A program made the position numbers and the translations under genes. Shown piece by piece: positions 55,901 through 64,000 of a DNA stretch of 64,000 bases (position 1 is the first letter of the stretch; every line of letters starts with the position of its first letter). The stretch comes from Gigantopelta aegis (taxonomy: Eukaryota > Mollusca > Gastropoda > Neomphalida > Peltospiridae), in the NCBI RefSeq assembly GCF_016097555.1, contig NC_054708.1:26613572-26677571 (forward strand), given 5' to 3'. The notes beneath the pieces are model-generated. The model saw only the letters and a list, made by a program, of their open reading frames with translations, had not been told where the DNA came from and did not search any database.

Positions 55901-58682
55901 CATACCAGGTTAGTAGGGTGACAGTACACAACATAGCATACCAGGTTAGTAGGCTAATATCTTGTATTAAAGGTTAACTTTGTAATAAAGTATAGGTAAA
56001 GTCAAACAAACAAAAAGTTTTTCCACATTATTTCCAATAAAGGCTATTTTAATTTTAGAAAGGTTTGTGAAAATCCTGCATTGAAATAGTTTTTTGGTTG
56101 GGGTTTTCTGGCTAAAAGGAAACAAACAAATTACCATGAGTTAACTCCCTTGAATAGTGACATAATTTGAGAGCTTTTCACCGGCCTCGGTGGCACAGTA
56201 GTTAAGCCACTGGACTACATGCTGGTAGATACAGGGTTTGCAGTCCAGTGCCGGCTCCAACCCAGAGTAAGTTCTTATGGGCTCAATGAGTAGGTGTAAA
56301 GCCACTACACCCTCTTCTCTCTCACTAACCACTAACAACTAACAACTAACCCACTGTCCTGGACAGATAGCTGAGGTGTGTGCCCAGGACAGTGTGCTTG
56401 AACCTTAATTGGATATAAGCACGAAAATAAGTTGAAATCAAATAAATGACAGCCTTTCCCCTCCAGTAGTTGTGTAGCGTACATACTGAAAATGATCAAG
56501 GATAACATCATGTATAAATAATCATTCATTTTTGTTTTCTAATAAAATTTGGAACGTTTAAGTGCAGGTATTTTTTTAAGACCCTTTGCAGTACTTCATG
56601 AAACCAAATGTAGGAATAACACTTTTTACTAATTATTGGGAATACTAAGTCAGGGTTCCTGCCAGAGTGTACGAAGGGTAAAATTACATACCCTAAAATC
56701 TTGGAAATTAATAGAGATTTTTTAAAAGATTAAAGTAAGAGAAATTTGTGAAAGTACATGAAAAAAAGTTTGTTTTGTTTAACAACACCACTAGAGCACA
56801 TTGATTTATTAATCATTGTCTATTGGATGTCAAACATTTGGTAATTTTGACATATAGTCTTAGAGGAAATCCACTACATTTTTCAGTTAATAGCAAGGGA
56901 TCTTTTATATGCACCATCCCACAGACAGGGTAGCACATACCATGGCCTTTGATATACCAGTCGTGGTGCATTGGCTGGAATGAGTAATAGCCCAATGGGC
57001 CCACCGACGGGGATCGATCCCAAAGCGATAGCGCATCAAGCGAGCACTTTACCACTGGGATAAGTCCCGCCCCCAAATACATGAAATTCAGTGTCCATTT
57101 TCAAAAGATTCCTAACCCATAACCCACCTAATAAGGGTAATTATGATCGGTTTTATTTTCATTTTGTTCCCTCAAATTATTTCATGGCATAAAGCTTGTA
57201 AGTATACAGTAAAATATATTTAAACCAGGGCCCATGTTTATAAAACTCGAGTGACGTCACACGCATGCAGTTTGTATGGCGTTGCCATGGCGTTACGGTC
57301 TCAGACTATTAAAGTCTCGAGTCTAGACTCTAAAAGTTTTATAAGCACCGGGCCTCGTAGCTCATAGTTAATAGTTTTATTATAAAGTTAATTTTTAATA
57401 ATAGAGTGTTATAGGTTGGCACAGCCTGTAAATGTTTTAATCAAAACCATTCTTTATGGTATACGAATCAATAGGTTGGCCTCAAAATCTTAATGTAAAA
57501 TAATTATTCTGATTTATAAAGTTAATCTTTAATAATAGTGTTATAGGTTGGCACAGCCTGTAAATGTTTTAATCAAAACCATTCTTTATGGTATACGAAT
57601 CAATAGGTTGGCATCAAAATCTTAATGTAAAATAATTATTCTGATTTATAAAGTTAATCTTTAATAATAGTGTTATAGGTTGGCACAGCCTGTAAATGTT
57701 TTAATCAAAACCATTCTTTATGGTATACGAATCAATAGGTTGGCCTCAAAATCTAAATGTAAAATAATTATTCTGATTTAACAGTTATTTTCCTAGTCTA
57801 AGAATCTTTCTTTTAGTCTAAGAAATATTATCTTGATTTAAGAATTACTATCCTTGTTTGAATATTATTATTCAAGCCCAAGAATTATTATATTGACCTA
57901 AGAATTATTTCTTTAAACTAACATCATCCTGGCCTAAAAATCATTATTCAGATCTATGAATTATCCTGATCTAAAAAAAATTCTTAAGCTGCTGTGAAAC
58001 TGCTACATTTAAATTTCCTACATGTTATGTTTAAAATTCTAAATTTTACTCCACAAACATAAATTTCCATTAATGTCTAATGTTTACAGGGGTGGGACAT
58101 AGCCGAGTGGTAAAGCATTTGATGCACGGTCGGTCTAGGATCAATCCCCATCAGTGGGCCCATTAGGCTATTTCTCACTCCAGCCAGTGCACCACGACTG
58201 GTATATCAAAGGTTGTGGTATGTGTTATCATGTCTGTGGGATGGTGCATATAAAAGATCCCTTGCTGCTAATCGAAAAGAGTAGCCTATATAGTGGCGAC
58301 AGCAGGTTTCCTCCATCAATATCTGTGTGGTCCTTAACCATATGTCCGATGCCATATAATCGTAAATAAAATGTGTTGAGTGCATCGTTAAATAAAATAT
58401 TTCCTTCCTTCAACCTAATGTTTACAATTTTTGTAATTGTTACAAAATTACTCGTGATTTAAAGTATTCTATTATTCTCTCAGACAGATCTTTGTTCTGT
58501 TTCAGTTGAATTTGATGAAGCAAGTGCAGGAAAGCATCATTGATGACAGGTTTCCTAAATTCATAAAGAACTTTTTCTCAGCGCTCTTCCCAAAGGGAGA
58601 CTACCCTGAATGGGCACTGGATGCCCTTGCCAGTGTTAATGTTCATATACGAGAACAGCGAACAGATGTGTTAAATGGTTAA
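44699..58682 (+). CDS. QTRT1: Queuine tRNA-ribosyltransferase catalytic subunit 1
   Basis: Exchanges guanine 34 for queuine in tRNAs with GUN anticodons; in animals it works as a heterodimer with QTRT2. Exons: 44699-44923, 46790-46858, 49711-49849, 50878-50956, 52179-52294, 52735-52873, 53792-53867, 55534-55728, 58506-58682; all AG/GT with matching phases, giving 404 residues (human 403). DSGGFQ at 99-104 holds the proton-acceptor Asp; VQGG at 195-198; [10 protein letters not shown] at 219-228 is the eukaryotic form; DMFD at 270-273 holds the nucleophile (D273). Zinc ligands are C311, C313, C316 and H341. Start at ATG 44699 (MAGKGSQ); the frame stays open upstream but has no earlier ATG. The end of exon 8 with its donor is repeated seven times; using the first donor gives the normal length. 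DOLPP1 starts 340 bp away on the other strand. Confidence 0.97.
45006..45098. repeat. (CT)n microsatellite, about 93 bp
   Basis: Pure CT dinucleotide run in QTRT1 intron 1, directly followed by a SINE body. Confidence 0.97.
45099..45750 (+). mobile_element. Outer SINE, plus, split by another SINE
   Basis: Body part 45099-45241 (GGGTTATTTCTTGTTCCAGC, AAAAGATCCCTTGCTACTAA) and tail part 45658-45750 (GACATCCAATAACTGATGAT, GGTGGTGTTAAACAAAACAA). TTTCCTCCCGAGAC is present at 45228-45241 and 45644-45657. The head is replaced by the CT run. Confidence 0.88.
45242..45643 (+). mobile_element. Inner SINE with CGGCCTCGGTGGCGTCGTGG head
   Basis: 402 bp, complete, same subfamily as 40513-40912, with target duplication TTTCCTCCCGAGAC. 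It landed within a few bases of the corresponding position in its host SINE as the copy at 40513 did. Confidence 0.9.
45991..46329. mobile_element. MITE, CAGGGCTTCTAGA family, well kept
   Basis: Ends CAGGGCTTCTAGAATTT and ATAATCTAGAAGCCCTG, 339 bp; it lies in QTRT1 intron 1. Confidence 0.85.
47123..47525 (+). mobile_element. Retroposon of unknown family with AAGAAG tail
   Basis: 403 bp between two copies of GACACATACAA (47112-47122 and 47526-47536). It begins CCCCTTCATAGTCCATTCCT and ends in AACGAAAAGAAGAAGAA. The simple-repeat tail and 11-bp target duplication point to LINE-driven insertion. It is either a SINE or the end of a LINE; no coding part was recognised. Confidence 0.7.
49069..49460 (+). 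repeat. Dispersed repeat, CCCCTACC / GTCTGTCTGTCC family
   Basis: Starts AGTCCCCTACCAGTCTAACT, passes GTCCGTCCGTCTGTCTGTCC, CATCATGTACTGTTACAGAT and ends CGGTAGGGGACATGTATTGC. Third copy in the window. Confidence 0.78.
49850..49982. repeat. TATA-rich microsatellite at a QTRT1 donor
   Basis: (GTATAT)n, (GATA)n-like and (TA)n runs begin exactly at the GT of the exon 3 donor (GTATAT at 49850), so the splice site is part of the microsatellite. Confidence 0.85.
50343..50665 (+). mobile_element. Full-length SINE, plus, 15-bp target duplication
   Basis: Flanked by TTGAACTCTCTATTT at 50328-50342 and 50666-50680. Head GGGGTGAGGCGTGGTACAGC, GGGATCGATCCC as B box, TAAATAAAACATTTCTTTCT tail. Confidence 0.92.
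51653..52106 (-). mobile_element. SINE, minus, with unusual 3' half and 16-bp target duplication
   Basis: Flanked by TTTAACCACAGTTATT at 51637-51652 and 52107-52122. Head on the minus strand: ACCGGTCTCGGTGGTGTAGT. The distal half (51700-51915, CATGCCGGGTAATCATCCCC, ATGACCCGAGCCCGGG) is not found in the other SINEs here; T-rich end at 51653-51700. Confidence 0.85.
53102..53207. repeat. Hairpin element, GAAGCCTGTTTTTCTTAA family
   Basis: GGGCCGAATTTATGAAGCC and TGTTTTTCTTAAAC are mirrored by GTTTAAGACATAAACAGGC and TTTGTAAATTTGACCC. Related pieces lie near 17685-17765 and 35925-36010. Confidence 0.75.
53275..53540 (+). mobile_element. SINE, plus, 12-bp target duplication
   Basis: Flanked by TTGTTCTAACAC at 53263-53274 and 53541-53552. 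Head AGCTCAGTGGTAAAGCACTC, tail ACAAAACAAAATCTTTAATT. Confidence 0.9.
54328..54520 (+). mobile_element. Eroded SINE, plus
   Basis: GGCCAGTGGTAATTAAGCAC, GGCCCATTAGGCTATTTCTT, then a deletion to the tail CTTAACCATATGTGTGATGC and GTCATTAAATCAAACACC. Confidence 0.75.
54627..55392. mobile_element. Tc1/mariner-type element, non-autonomous, TA duplication
   Basis: 766 bp with ends CAGTCAAATCTATCTTAAG and GGACAGGTTTGACTG between TA and TA. GTGGCCGCTTAAGACAGGTG is repeated near both ends. A GGGCGTGCC...GGGCACGTTA stretch near 55027 resembles a retroposon tail also seen at 62466. No transposase was recognised. Confidence 0.8.
55702..55953 (+). repeat. 36-bp minisatellite spanning the QTRT1 exon 8 5' splice site, seven copies
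   Basis: Seven exact-length units of GTGACGATACACAACATGGC followed by ATACCAG and GTTAGTAGG. Each contains the exon end (VTIHNMAYQ) and a full donor GTTAGT. Donors stand at 55729, 55765, 55801, 55837, 55873, 55909 and 55945. Thirty-six is twelve codons, and the intronic GTTAGTAGG reads VSR, so any donor keeps the frame and adds 0 to 72 residues. Copies 1 and 7 read HNIAYQ, copy 2 HSMAYQ, copies 3-6 HNMAYQ. The histidine is the fourth zinc ligand of the enzyme. Confidence 0.95.
56179..56448 (+). mobile_element. tRNA-headed SINE, GCCTCGGTGGCAC family
   Basis: Head CACCGGCCTCGGTGGCACAG, B-box-like GGGTTTGCAGTCC, body with a triplicated ACTAACAACTAAC, and AATTGGATATAAGC tail. Confidence 0.88.
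56764..57077 (-). mobile_element. Full-length SINE, minus, with target duplication
   Basis: TACATGAAA flanks it (56755-56763 and 57078-57086). Tail GTTAAACAAAACAAACTTT and head GGGGGCGGGACTTATCCCAG on the minus strand. Confidence 0.9.
57227..57355. repeat. Short inverted-repeat element
   Basis: AGGGCCCATGTTTATAAAAC at the left against AGTTTTATAAGCACCGGGCC at the right; the inside has CTCGAGTGACG and GTCTCGAGTCTAGACTC. Confidence 0.6.
57381..57779. repeat. Three-copy 132-bp tandem repeat in the last QTRT1 intron
   Basis: TTATAGGTTGGCACAGCCTG recurs at 132-bp steps (about 57409, 57541, 57673), with AAACCATTCTTTATGGTATA and GTAAAATAATTATTCTGATT. It is not derived from a neighbouring exon. Confidence 0.9.
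58089..58414 (+). mobile_element. Full-length SINE, plus, 12-bp target duplication
   Basis: CTAATGTTTACA flanks it (58077-58088 and 58415-58426). Head GGGGTGGGACATAGCCGAGT, TAAATAAAATATTTCCTTCC tail. It ends 91 bp before the last QTRT1 exon. Confidence 0.92.
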
Positions 58683-58692
58683 CTAACTAATT

Positions 58693-58698
58693 AATAAA
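58693..58698 (+). promoter_or_regulatory. Candidate polyadenylation signal of QTRT1
   Basis: AATAAA 11 bases after the stop; a second AATAAA at 59153-59158 gives a more usual 3' UTR length. Not decidable from sequence alone. Confidence 0.35.
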
Positions 58699-60510
58699 TG
58701 TATTAACCTTTTCGTGTCAGTGCTGTAATGATATATCAAATTAATAGTGGTGTGCCGTGCACCTTCACATCCACAATGTAATTAATTTGACTGCACCACA
58801 CAACATCACACCATGAAGGGGTCAAATAATATTGTACTCCATTTTTTGTTGTTTCGTGGTCATCATCTTGGATTTGCAAATCAGTGGCAGATCCAGAAAA
58901 TCCATTTATGAAAGCCCCCCCCCCCCCCCCCCAGCCACTGCAAAGGAGATTCTTCACTGGAGACTTCATCCCTCTTGCATTGCCACAAAGAGGATTGCCA
59001 CTCCCAGACAAGTTGACTAAATCAAAACTAGTACCGGACAGAGCTCATTATAATAAGTACAGCTGAGATGACATGCAGTCATAATTAATTGTGGGATCTA
59101 TTAATTTCAATAATCTGCAGTTATTTATCACAAATACAGGTAAAAATGGTGAAATAAAGCAGTTGCGAACTGACAGTGCACCTTAAAGGGAGAGGTATCG
59201 TGCATTACAAAATGTTACGGGAGGGAGGGGTGTATGCCATTGCGACTGATTGATCACTAATATGCTTCTCGTTTCAACAGCCTGCAAAACCAGTGTGAAT
59301 TCTGTTTCAGCAAGATTATTTGCCTTTATGTAAATTTCTCGGCTGATTTTAGTAGACTTGATATGACAACCATTTTGCAGGTTGTTTCCTTGTAGTTTCT
59401 ACATATTCACCGTTTGGATTGCTTATGAGCGTACAAGATGGGAGGCGGGAGAAGCAGTCTGCACCCACCCCACACTACAAACATGGGTGCCCGTACACCT
59501 ATGGGTTTGCTTATATTATTGATTATATTATATTGATGGACATGACCTTCCATATCATACAAACTTATATGCAAAAGCAAGTCATGTTTACTATCAAATA
59601 TGGAACAATACACTGCCAGATATTAGAAATTAATCATTAAACAGATTTAAAATACAAATAAAAAACCAGGGGCCTATTTCACAAACATCGTAAGTTTACG
59701 TCTGCAACTAGCCGTTGTACCGGTCATTCATTCATATATGCATTTGGCATCTATTTCGCGCTACTCTGTGCAGCCTTCAGAAATCCAGAAGTCGGAAAAA
59801 CACCATTAGTGAATTGTTTGATGCAATTTCGACATGCCACGCCTTAGTGAAAATGACAGATGGCGAGTCATAGTGATGCCTGAATCTGGGACCTCGCAAC
59901 GTGACGTCGCACGTTAATTCAACACAGAAACACAATATGGCTCTTATGGCAACGATATCAACAAAACAACCAGGTCAGGGACCGTCCCTGTAGCGGCCGA
60001 CCACCCATGACAACTCCTCGCCAAGACATGGATCCTAACCACGCATCTGCGAAAAGGGCATTCCCAGTAACTTTCTCCAGCATTTAGTGGCCTCAATGAG
60101 ACGACGGTACCAGGCCTGTATCAATGCTCAAGGTGGACACACTCGCTACTGACTGTGTGAACCTCGCTCTGGACCCCCTCTAGTGATGTGGTTCATTTGC
60201 ATATAGCAGGTGCGCCCTTTTCATGGATTATTGCTCGTTTCCATACCTTCTGACATTTCCCCTTCCATATTATAACGTTTCATACACGGCAGTAAAAACT
60301 AATCGTCACTTATCTTCTTGTTTTTTGTGTGTCACAATAACGTTTGCCTTTTAGTATAGCAAGCGTTTTGAGAATAATTGACCGTTCATCGTCTAAACTG
60401 TTTTCTCCTCTTTCTTCTTCATTGTTATCTTCATATTTACCTTTTTATTTTTCTGTCCATCCTTTTTGGTAGCCATAGTGGAAATCATTTTATTATTTCG
60501 TTTCCGTCAT
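58699..60510. other. QTRT1 3' flank, no gene seen
   Basis: Contains GCAGTGGCAGATCCAGAAAA at about 58882-58903 followed by a C run (58917-58932), likely one end of a hAT-type element, and GGGGCCTATTTCACAAACAT at about 59670. No reading frame with splice signals or a recognisable domain was found. Confidence 0.45.
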
Positions 60511-60672
60511 CGTGGCGGATCCAGAAAATTCATTGGGGGGGGGCAGTGACATAAGGCGGAATGCCAAGGGAACTGGGGGAGGTTTGGAGGGGGATCGTAA
60601 AAAAATTAAAATTATAACTGTCGCAAAATTTAGGAGGGGGGAGGGGCCTTTCACCATAGATCCGCCTCTGAT
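60511..60672. mobile_element. Probable hAT-type MITE
   Basis: GTGGCGGATCCAGAAAATTC at the left and CATAGATCCGCCTCTG at the right are inverted; G-rich inside. Confidence 0.55.
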
Positions 60673-60754
60673 TTACTAAATATATGTACATGTTATATGT
60701 AGGGAGAGGCCGATCCCAAACCGCTCCATTTGATCGAGGGATATATGCCTGAAG

Positions 60755-60755
<1 letters not shown>

Positions 60756-60846
<91 letters not shown>
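60756..60846. repeat. (AT)n microsatellite, about 90 bp
   Basis: Uninterrupted AT dinucleotides. Confidence 0.97.
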
Positions 60847-60849
<3 letters not shown>

Positions 60850-61381
60850 CACGTTGCTAAAGTTAAGGGAAAAAAGAAAGATAGAGGAATAAAATATTGT
60901 TTAAAGCAGTATTAAAGTACATTGTGAAATCGCCATTCTATTAACATTGTGGTGAGCTATATTTGTGCTCAAACAATTATCGGTTACATCATCGGAGATT
61001 TGACACAAATTTGCATGCTACAGCTAAATATAGCCGAATGTCAAACGGGCGATTTAAAAACAAAACAATATATGTTAAATTAAGCTGCCAACACTATTGC
61101 CCCATGTCAAAACGTTTCCGCCGCGCCTCTGATTAGTACGTACGTCAAATTAGTCAAGATATGATCACACATTGTATCTCATTATTACTTATTTATTTAT
61201 TTGTTCACATTACGTAATATTCCACTATTGAAAACACGCAGCTTACCGTGATCAACAGAACATTAGCGATTCGTTAGGGGCAATTCATCCATGCATTCTA
61301 AACCGGTTTATTAAGTAACACCATGTTTACCTGGGAAACAAAGCCGGCTTAATAAGAAATCAATTGTGTCGAATCTAAACG

Positions 61382-61486
61382 CAGACGTGGAATTGTTACC
61401 GGTGGACAACATGTGTGGAAAGGGACTCGCAAAATGTTTTCTAATAACCTTTAGTGCCTTTTTCTTAGTAAGTAAACTATAATTTT
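61382..61486. repeat. 105-bp direct repeat, left copy
   Basis: Begins CAGACGTGGAATTGTTACCG and ends AAGTAAACTATAATTTT. It matches 62519-62623 with a single difference that I can see (CGCAAAATG against CGCCAAATG). Confidence 0.93.
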
Positions 61487-62518
61487 TTTTTAAAATTTCG
61501 CCGTGGCTTGGCGGCGCACACATCTGGCAGTGTCTGTGCCGCCTGCCACAGGCGGAATATACGGCTGGGTGTGAATGCGTTTTAGTTTTTAATTATTTAT
61601 GGTATATCGAGTATATTTTTAATTAATTGTTATAATAAATGCATTAATTAGTTGTTAAACCTTCCTTTTAGCATTTTAACTTAGTATTATTTTAATTTAT
61701 ATGTACCTCCTTCTTTTTTAATCAAACAGGTTTTAAACGGTATTAATTTGATCGGTCAATATTGTATATATACAAATAAAAAAACCTGACCGGTACTCGG
61801 TGCCACCCACTTAACGAATGAGTGGTTTCTTGGGTGACACCGAGGATTATATAACAATGACATTTGTCATCCGTTTAGGTGACGCACCCCCTCCGTGGTA
61901 GGGTGCTTATTTGAGTGCGATAGGGCGTTGGCGGTTTGGACCGATAGGGATGCCTGTTAGGAGGCCTCCCCCCCCCCCGGAACGCCCCCCCCCCCCCCCC
62001 CCCCCGTGGAAATCCGGACTGACCGGAATGGGCCTCCCGCTTGTTGGGGCGCCGGATTGGCCAGTGGCGTGATGTTCCCCCCTTTGCGAATCCTTTATCC
62101 TCCAGGGCTAATTTTAAATAAATAAATAAATTTTATATAATTGTAATAATTAATTATATAATTATATAATATATTTCTTTTGAACTGCCCGATCGAAAAT
62201 TTATTTATTTTGCACCTACTAATTATATAGTAAAATAATAGAATGATATAGGTTTTTCTTATATGGTGCTACTATATTTAATATATAATATAAAATATAA
62301 GGTAATGGTAGACCCCAAATTGTTTTATTCTTTTGATTTTTTTTAAGTGGTCATTCCACACTATTAAAAATTATCCCCTGCATTTTTCTCCCACACCTCC
62401 CACTCCCCCCCCCCCTCCCGCCCCGGAGTCGGTCACTGGCTAAGCCAGATGCTGAATCCGGGGCGGGCGTGCCTGAACCTTAGTGGATAGGGGCACGTAA
62501 AAGGAGTTGCCCATTGCC
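61487..62518. mobile_element. 1.03-kb unclassified insertion between 105-bp direct repeats
   Basis: GC-rich modules (GGCGGCGCACACATCTGGC; GTGACGCACCCCCTCCGTGG; GGCCTCCCGCTTGTTGGGGC) alternate with AT-rich parts. There are C runs at 61971-61978 and 61987-62005, and a retroposon-like end GGGCGGGCGTGCCTGAACC ... AAGGAGTTGCCC. No coding sequence was recognised. The family is unknown. Confidence 0.55.
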
Positions 62519-62623
62519 CAGACGTGGAATTGTTACCGGTGGACAACATGTGTGGAAAGGGACTCGCCAAATGTTTTCTAATAACCTTTAGTGCCTTTTT
62601 CTTAGTAAGTAAACTATAATTTT
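62519..62623. repeat. 105-bp direct repeat, right copy
   Basis: Second copy of 61382-61486, immediately after the GTTGCCCATTGCC end of the insertion. Sequence beyond both copies differs. Confidence 0.93.
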
Positions 62624-63116
62624 ATTATTATGTAATAACAAACAAAAACATTTCATATATGTTAATATGCACAATTTGTTTGTTGAAATATTTTAAATGA
62701 AATTCTAATACAACTGGCATATAGAAAGCTTTTTTTTCTATTTGTTATTATTATTATTATTATTTTTTTTTTTGTTGTTGTTGTTAAATCGGATGATTTA
62801 TGTACGCTGTTATGGGCAACCCGAATTTACCACTATGACAAAACTAGGTAACCAAAATATCATATAATAATATGTCAAAATAAACCATAAACTGTCCTTT
62901 AAATACATTAGTTACAATGAACAGGACCATACAAAACTATTTCAATATATTTCGTTTCTTACATTATATGGCTTCTACGGGTGTGTTGACAACAGTTGAA
63001 CTGAATTTGTAGCCAGTTAAAAAGGTTTTCGACAAATACAATATTTTACGTATTTAAATTACAATTTATTTACTTTTTTCTTGCTTCTAGAATATGGATA
63101 TCTCTATTACCAATGC
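62624..63116. other. Intergenic AT-rich sequence, nothing recognised
   Basis: TTATTATTATTATTA and TTGTTGTTGTTG runs near 62745-62785; otherwise no gene or named repeat. Confidence 0.4.
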
Positions 63117-63311
63117 CACGATTGGTACACCAAATGCCGTGGTATGTGCTATCCCGTCTCTGGGATGGTGCATATAAAAGATCCCTTGCTACCAATGAAT
63201 TAATGTAGCGGGTTTCCTCTCTGTGACTGTCAAAATTACCATATGTTTGACATGCAACAGCCGATGATTAATAAATCAATGTACTCTAGTAGTGTCGTTA
63301 AACAAAACAAA
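63117..63311 (+). mobile_element. 5'-truncated SINE, plus, 13-bp target duplication
   Basis: CTATTACCAATGC flanks it (63104-63116 and 63312-63324). It starts within the body and has the CTCTAGTAGTGTCGTTAAAC tail. Confidence 0.9.
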
Positions 63312-63324
63312 CTATTACCAATGC

Positions 63325-64000
63325 GTTTCTGGACATCGTAATGTTTTTTACTATCTCAATATTGATTTGTGTCTCAAATAATTTCGTACGAACAAATTTA
63401 TTATTTTTTCCAACGGCCAAACAAAATTTTACGGTCATTATAAATGTATTTATCCGTATAATGTTTAATATTTAAAACCTGTTAATGTAAGATAATGTTT
63501 TTAAAAACAGGATGTGTGTTTATTTTGTTTAGAGGAACAAACGGAAAGTTATGATAGAGCTATTAATACCACTAGTCCTGCCACTGGTGATCAATGTGAC
63601 AGTGTTTGTTGTCAAAGCATTTAGTTCCATCTGGGCAATAAATGCATGCAATTTTATTTCATCTGGTATCACTGTTTCAAGTAGCTTTGTGCTTCAAACA
63701 TGTATGGGGTACCTGTAAAACTATAATTTTGTGTAAAAACGTCCGGTTATATCGAACACGAGCCATGAAAGGTTCCACTTTCTTCAGTTAATACTTTGAG
63801 GGAGAGGTTGTAGTACTGATATTTATGGGTCATAGTTTGGTTGATATATTGTGTTTTTAACCAAATATATGTACGTTAACATTGTCGCCTATGTGATTTT
63901 ATTTGGGCTAGTGCAACATTTAGCTTGTGCCGCCAGTTAAAATACTCAACCCAGGCGGTGTAACCTTTAACATACTAGTATGCTACAACCCGGAACCGCG
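63325..64000. other. Right edge, no gene established
   Basis: An open stretch at 63531-63719 translates to a hydrophobic segment (VMIELLIPLVLPLVINVTVF) after a TTTTGTTTAG acceptor-like site, but it matches no family I know and the other frame there is open too. Nothing else was recognised. Confidence 0.35.

Noticed and set aside
55644-55934. Minus-strand open frames of a 12-residue repeat ([12 protein letters not shown])
   Set aside because: Antisense shadow of the 36-bp array at the QTRT1 exon 8 border.
60730-60915. Open frame of IYIYIY repeats
   Set aside because: Translation of the AT microsatellite.
63531-63719. Possible exon encoding a membrane segment
   Set aside because: Short, no family match, a second frame is equally open, and no partner exon is visible before the window ends.

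Overview
The window reads as nuclear DNA of an invertebrate animal, most likely a mollusc. The genes have many short exons with ordinary GT-AG introns. The sequence is AT-rich. It is crowded with tRNA-headed SINEs and small inverted-repeat DNA elements of a type I associate with mollusc genomes; the species assignment is inference from memory of those repeats, not a search. Three host genes are recognisable and nothing else is convincingly coding.

Layout: (1) 2784-14770, plus strand: the last eight exons of carnitine O-acetyltransferase (CRAT); its 5' part lies left of the window, and a dead DIRS-like element sits in the intron before the first visible exon. (2) 14771-31079: a 16 kb gene-free gap filled with inverted-repeat elements and SINEs. 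(3) 31080-44359, minus strand: the complete dolichyldiphosphatase gene DOLPP1, eight exons, 241 residues. (4) 44360-44698: a 339-bp head-to-head promoter. (5) 44699-58682, plus strand: the complete tRNA-guanine (queuine) transglycosylase catalytic-subunit gene QTRT1, nine exons, 404 residues. (6) 58683-64000: flank without a recognisable gene, including a 1.03-kb insertion between two 105-bp direct repeats.

The genes serve unrelated pathways: acyl-carnitine metabolism, dolichol recycling for N-glycosylation, and queuosine tRNA modification. What links them is arrangement. CRAT and DOLPP1 are tail to tail, as I recall them being in human 9q34.11. DOLPP1 and QTRT1 share one short promoter.

The most unusual observation is that two of the three genes carry a minisatellite built from one of their own splice junctions. 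In QTRT1 the end of exon 8 plus its 5' splice site is repeated seven times in a 36-bp, frame-preserving unit that also copies the zinc-ligand histidine. In CRAT the 3' splice site and the start of one exon were duplicated and amplified into about twelve 68-bp units with decoy acceptors, almost all followed by an immediate stop codon. Other structures worth reading are nested SINEs with clear target duplications, a DNA element with a natural empty site beside it, and a 21-copy 63-bp array that looks like a protein but is intronic.
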